6,819 nucleotides of DNA from Lysobacteraceae bacterium (GTDB lineage: Bacteria > Pseudomonadota > Gammaproteobacteria > Xanthomonadales > Rhodanobacteraceae), in assembly GCA_018971925.1 (NCBI GenBank), contig JAGWZT010000106.1:1-6819 (forward strand), given 5' to 3'. Made by a program: the position numbers and the translations under genes. The notes below the pieces were generated by a model that saw nothing but the letters and a program-made list of their open reading frames with translations, made no database searches and was not told where the DNA came from. Below are positions 6,198-6,819 of the stretch, piece after piece; position 1 is the stretch's first letter; each line of letters begins with the position of its first letter.

Positions 6198-6267
6198 ACT
6201 GAAAACTCAAGCAACCATCCTTAGTTCCGCTTCCGTTCGCGATTCATGGCCCACCGGTTCGGCTCGC

Positions 6268-6290
6268 GCGCGATGCCACTGGCATTCCGC
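6268..6290. other. related imperfect hairpin in repeat unit B
   Basis: GCGCGATGCC and GGCATTCCGC have the same arm lengths and 3-base loop as the hairpin at 6138-6160. Read as minus-strand RNA, eight of ten positions pair and two (A-C and G-G) do not. Two pairs differ from unit A on both sides in a way that keeps pairing (G-C to U-A and U-A to G-C). The flanks CTCGCGCG and CGCAAGC are shared with unit A. Confidence 0.55.
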
Positions 6291-6336
6291 AAGCACTTGT
6301 CGAACCATCACCACTGAAATATTCAGCGAGCCGGCA

Positions 6337-6365
6337 ATTTTCATCGACCCGCCCGAAACTTGCAA
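6337..6365 (-). promoter_or_regulatory. candidate promoter of the tRNA-His cluster
   Basis: On the minus strand, TTGCAA (6365-6360) is followed after 17 bases by GAAAAT (6342-6337). The bases after the -10 are GC-rich (TGCCGGC), as expected for stringently controlled stable-RNA promoters. The predicted start is near 6330, so the transcript would cross the repeat units (about 265 nt of leader) before tRNA-His. The hexamers are only moderate matches to the consensus. A promoter inside the repeat is also possible. Confidence 0.35.
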
Positions 6366-6386
6366 GCGCGGCACGCAATCTGCCGA

Positions 6387-6415
6387 TTGATTCAGCCCGG
6401 CGCCTGCGCTAGTTT
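6387..6415 (+). promoter_or_regulatory. candidate xseB promoter giving a leaderless mRNA
   Basis: TTGATT (6387-6392) and TAGTTT (6410-6415) are separated by exactly 17 bases. The A of the xseB start codon at 6422 is seven bases after the -10, where transcription is expected to begin. The bases before the ATG (TTTGCGCGG) contain no Shine-Dalgarno sequence, which fits a leaderless transcript. Its -35 lies 21 bp from that of the opposing tRNA promoter candidate. Confidence 0.5.
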
Positions 6416-6421
6416 GCGCGG

Positions 6422-6697
6422 ATGCCCAAGTCGTCCCCCAAAACCGCCGGTAACGCACCAGCGCCTTCGCCGGTCGCGGAGTTCGAACAATCCCTGGCCG
6501 AACTCGAGGCGCTGGTCACGAAGATGGAGGGCGGGGAACAAAACCTGGACGAATCGTTGCGCGCGTTCGAGCGCGGCATCGCGCTTTATCGCCGGTGCCA
6601 GTCGGCGCTGGAGCAAGCGGACGCGCGGGTCAAGCTGCTGCTCGACCCCGATCATCCCGAGACGGCGCAACCCTTTGCGCCGGACGAAGAGTCCTGA
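6422..6697 (+). CDS. xseB: exodeoxyribonuclease VII small subunit
   Basis: XseB is the small subunit of exonuclease VII. Several copies bind XseA to form a nuclease that degrades single-stranded DNA to oligonucleotides. The product has 91 residues, somewhat longer than E. coli's 80. The difference is mainly a Pro/Ala/Ser-rich, probably disordered N-terminus (residues 2-18). The family core follows: FEQSLAELEALVTKMEGGEQ, then LDESLRAFERGIALYRRC (about 42-59) and ALEQADARVKLLL, two helices that pair as a coiled coil in this family. The ATG at 6422 is the only start that keeps the whole core with a plausible promoter, and no Shine-Dalgarno precedes it. xseA is not in the window. The ispA gene, which often follows xseB, is not directly downstream: about 47 bp after the stop the end of a convergent gene begins. 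Confidence 0.95.
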   Translation: MPKSSPKTAGNAPAPSPVAEFEQSLAELEALVTKMEGGEQNLDESLRAFERGIALYRRCQSALEQADARVKLLLDPDHPETAQPFAPDEES

Positions 6698-6710
6698 CGC
6701 AACTAGAATC

Positions 6711-6734
6711 GGGCGCACCCGGCGAAAGGCGCCC
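6711..6734. terminator. inverted repeat between xseB and the convergent gene
   Basis: GGGCGC (6711-6716) and GCGCCC (6729-6734) can form a 6-bp GC stem around a 12-base loop, in the 47 bp between two convergent stop codons. That is where a shared bidirectional terminator would be expected. There is no convincing T-run on either side (GATTCT follows on the minus strand), so the call is weak. A TAGAAT at 6704-6709 looks like a -10 hexamer but lacks a -35 and a downstream plus-strand gene. Confidence 0.35.
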
Positions 6735-6744
6735 CCGAAGCCGA

Positions 6745-6819
6745 TTATTTGATCAAGCGCAGCGCGAAGGGATAGCGATAGCTACCTTTGCTGCTGACGG
6801 CCACGGCCGCCATGATGCA
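6745..6819 (-). CDS. C-terminal end of an unidentified protein, cut by the window edge
   Basis: On the minus strand one frame runs in from the right edge and ends at TAA (6747-6745). It gives 24 visible residues, with the tail VAVSSKGSYRYPFALRLIK. The frame is uninterrupted to the edge, and the position, convergent with xseB and an inverted repeat between, suits a real gene end. I cannot assign a family from so few residues. A chance open frame of 75 bp is also possible in GC-rich DNA. Confidence 0.4.
   Translation of the reverse strand, partial: CIMAAVAVSSKGSYRYPFALRLIK

Larger units (their letters stand above)
6044..6331. repeat. degenerate tandem repeat seeded with the 5' end of tRNA-His
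   Basis: Three related units lie side by side. Unit A begins inside tRNA-His at 6044 and runs to 6176; unit B is 6177-6303; unit C is a fragment from about 6304 to 6331. A and B share a perfect 26-base match (6044-6069 and 6177-6202, offset 133), which covers the first 21 nt of tRNA-His and 5 nt of its leader. Further shared blocks in the same order are AACCATCC (6083/6213), CTCGCGCG (6133/6263) and CGCAAGC (6158/6288). Unit C keeps TCACCACTGA and an ATTCAGCGAGCC stretch resembling unit A (TTTTCAGCGAACC) but lacks most of the tRNA part. This repeat fills most of the 6065-6421 region, in which I see no protein gene. Confidence 0.75.

Noticed and set aside
6065..6421. CRISPR array, attachment site or mobile element in the tRNA-xseB gap
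   Set aside because: There are only two to three units, they are degenerate, and there are no uniform spacers, no cas genes, no integrase and no terminal inverted repeats. The duplicated tRNA piece is the 5' end, whereas integrative elements usually duplicate the 3' end.
6207..6458. An 83-codon minus-strand open frame across the repeat region and the start of xseB
   Set aside because: It overlaps the xseB start and both promoter candidates, has no recognisable domain, and ends inside the degenerate repeat. It is more likely chance.

Overview
This 6.8 kb window is a GC-rich (roughly 60-65% by eye) piece of bacterial chromosome carrying housekeeping genes. The proteins point to a gammaproteobacterium, most likely of the Xanthomonadales/Lysobacterales. 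ParE is of the E. coli type (DADSDG TOPRIM motif). ClpX begins MSEDR...KILYCSFCGKS, as in xanthomonads. The organism carries 3-hydroxyanthranilate dioxygenase, which some xanthomonads use to make NAD from tryptophan. The placement rests on remembered family sequences, not on a search.

Left part, plus strand (1-2097): the C-terminal three quarters of parE (topoisomerase IV subunit B), then a complete nbaC (3-hydroxyanthranilate 3,4-dioxygenase). nbaC meets a minus-strand tRNA-Leu(UAA) tail to tail, with one base between them.

Middle part, minus strand, read from right to left (6064 down to 2099): tRNA-His(GUG), tRNA-Lys(CUU), tRNA-Leu(UAG), tig (trigger factor), clpP, clpX, tRNA-Leu(UAA). This is a protein quality-control cluster: ribosome-bound chaperone, protease core and AAA+ unfoldase, with tRNA genes at both ends. 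Small GC-rich hairpins or palindromes sit in the tRNA-Leu/tig, tig/clpP, clpP/clpX and clpX/tRNA-Leu gaps. None has a good U-tract, so they look more like processing or attenuation sites than strong terminators. lon, a frequent next gene after clpX, is not here.

Right part (6065-6819): about 355 bp without a protein gene separates the tRNA cluster from the divergent plus-strand gene xseB (exonuclease VII small subunit). This gap holds the least ordinary sequence in the window. It is a degenerate tandem repeat whose units begin with a copy of the first 21 nt of tRNA-His and contain a hairpin that differs in sequence between units but is partly kept by paired changes. Candidate divergent promoters lie at its right end. 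The xseB one places the predicted transcription start on the A of the ATG, suggesting a leaderless mRNA. The last 75 bp are the end of an unidentified convergent minus-strand gene.

I found no CRISPR array, insertion sequence, phage gene, defence system or clearly new multi-gene system. The tRNA-His-derived repeat is the best candidate for something undescribed.
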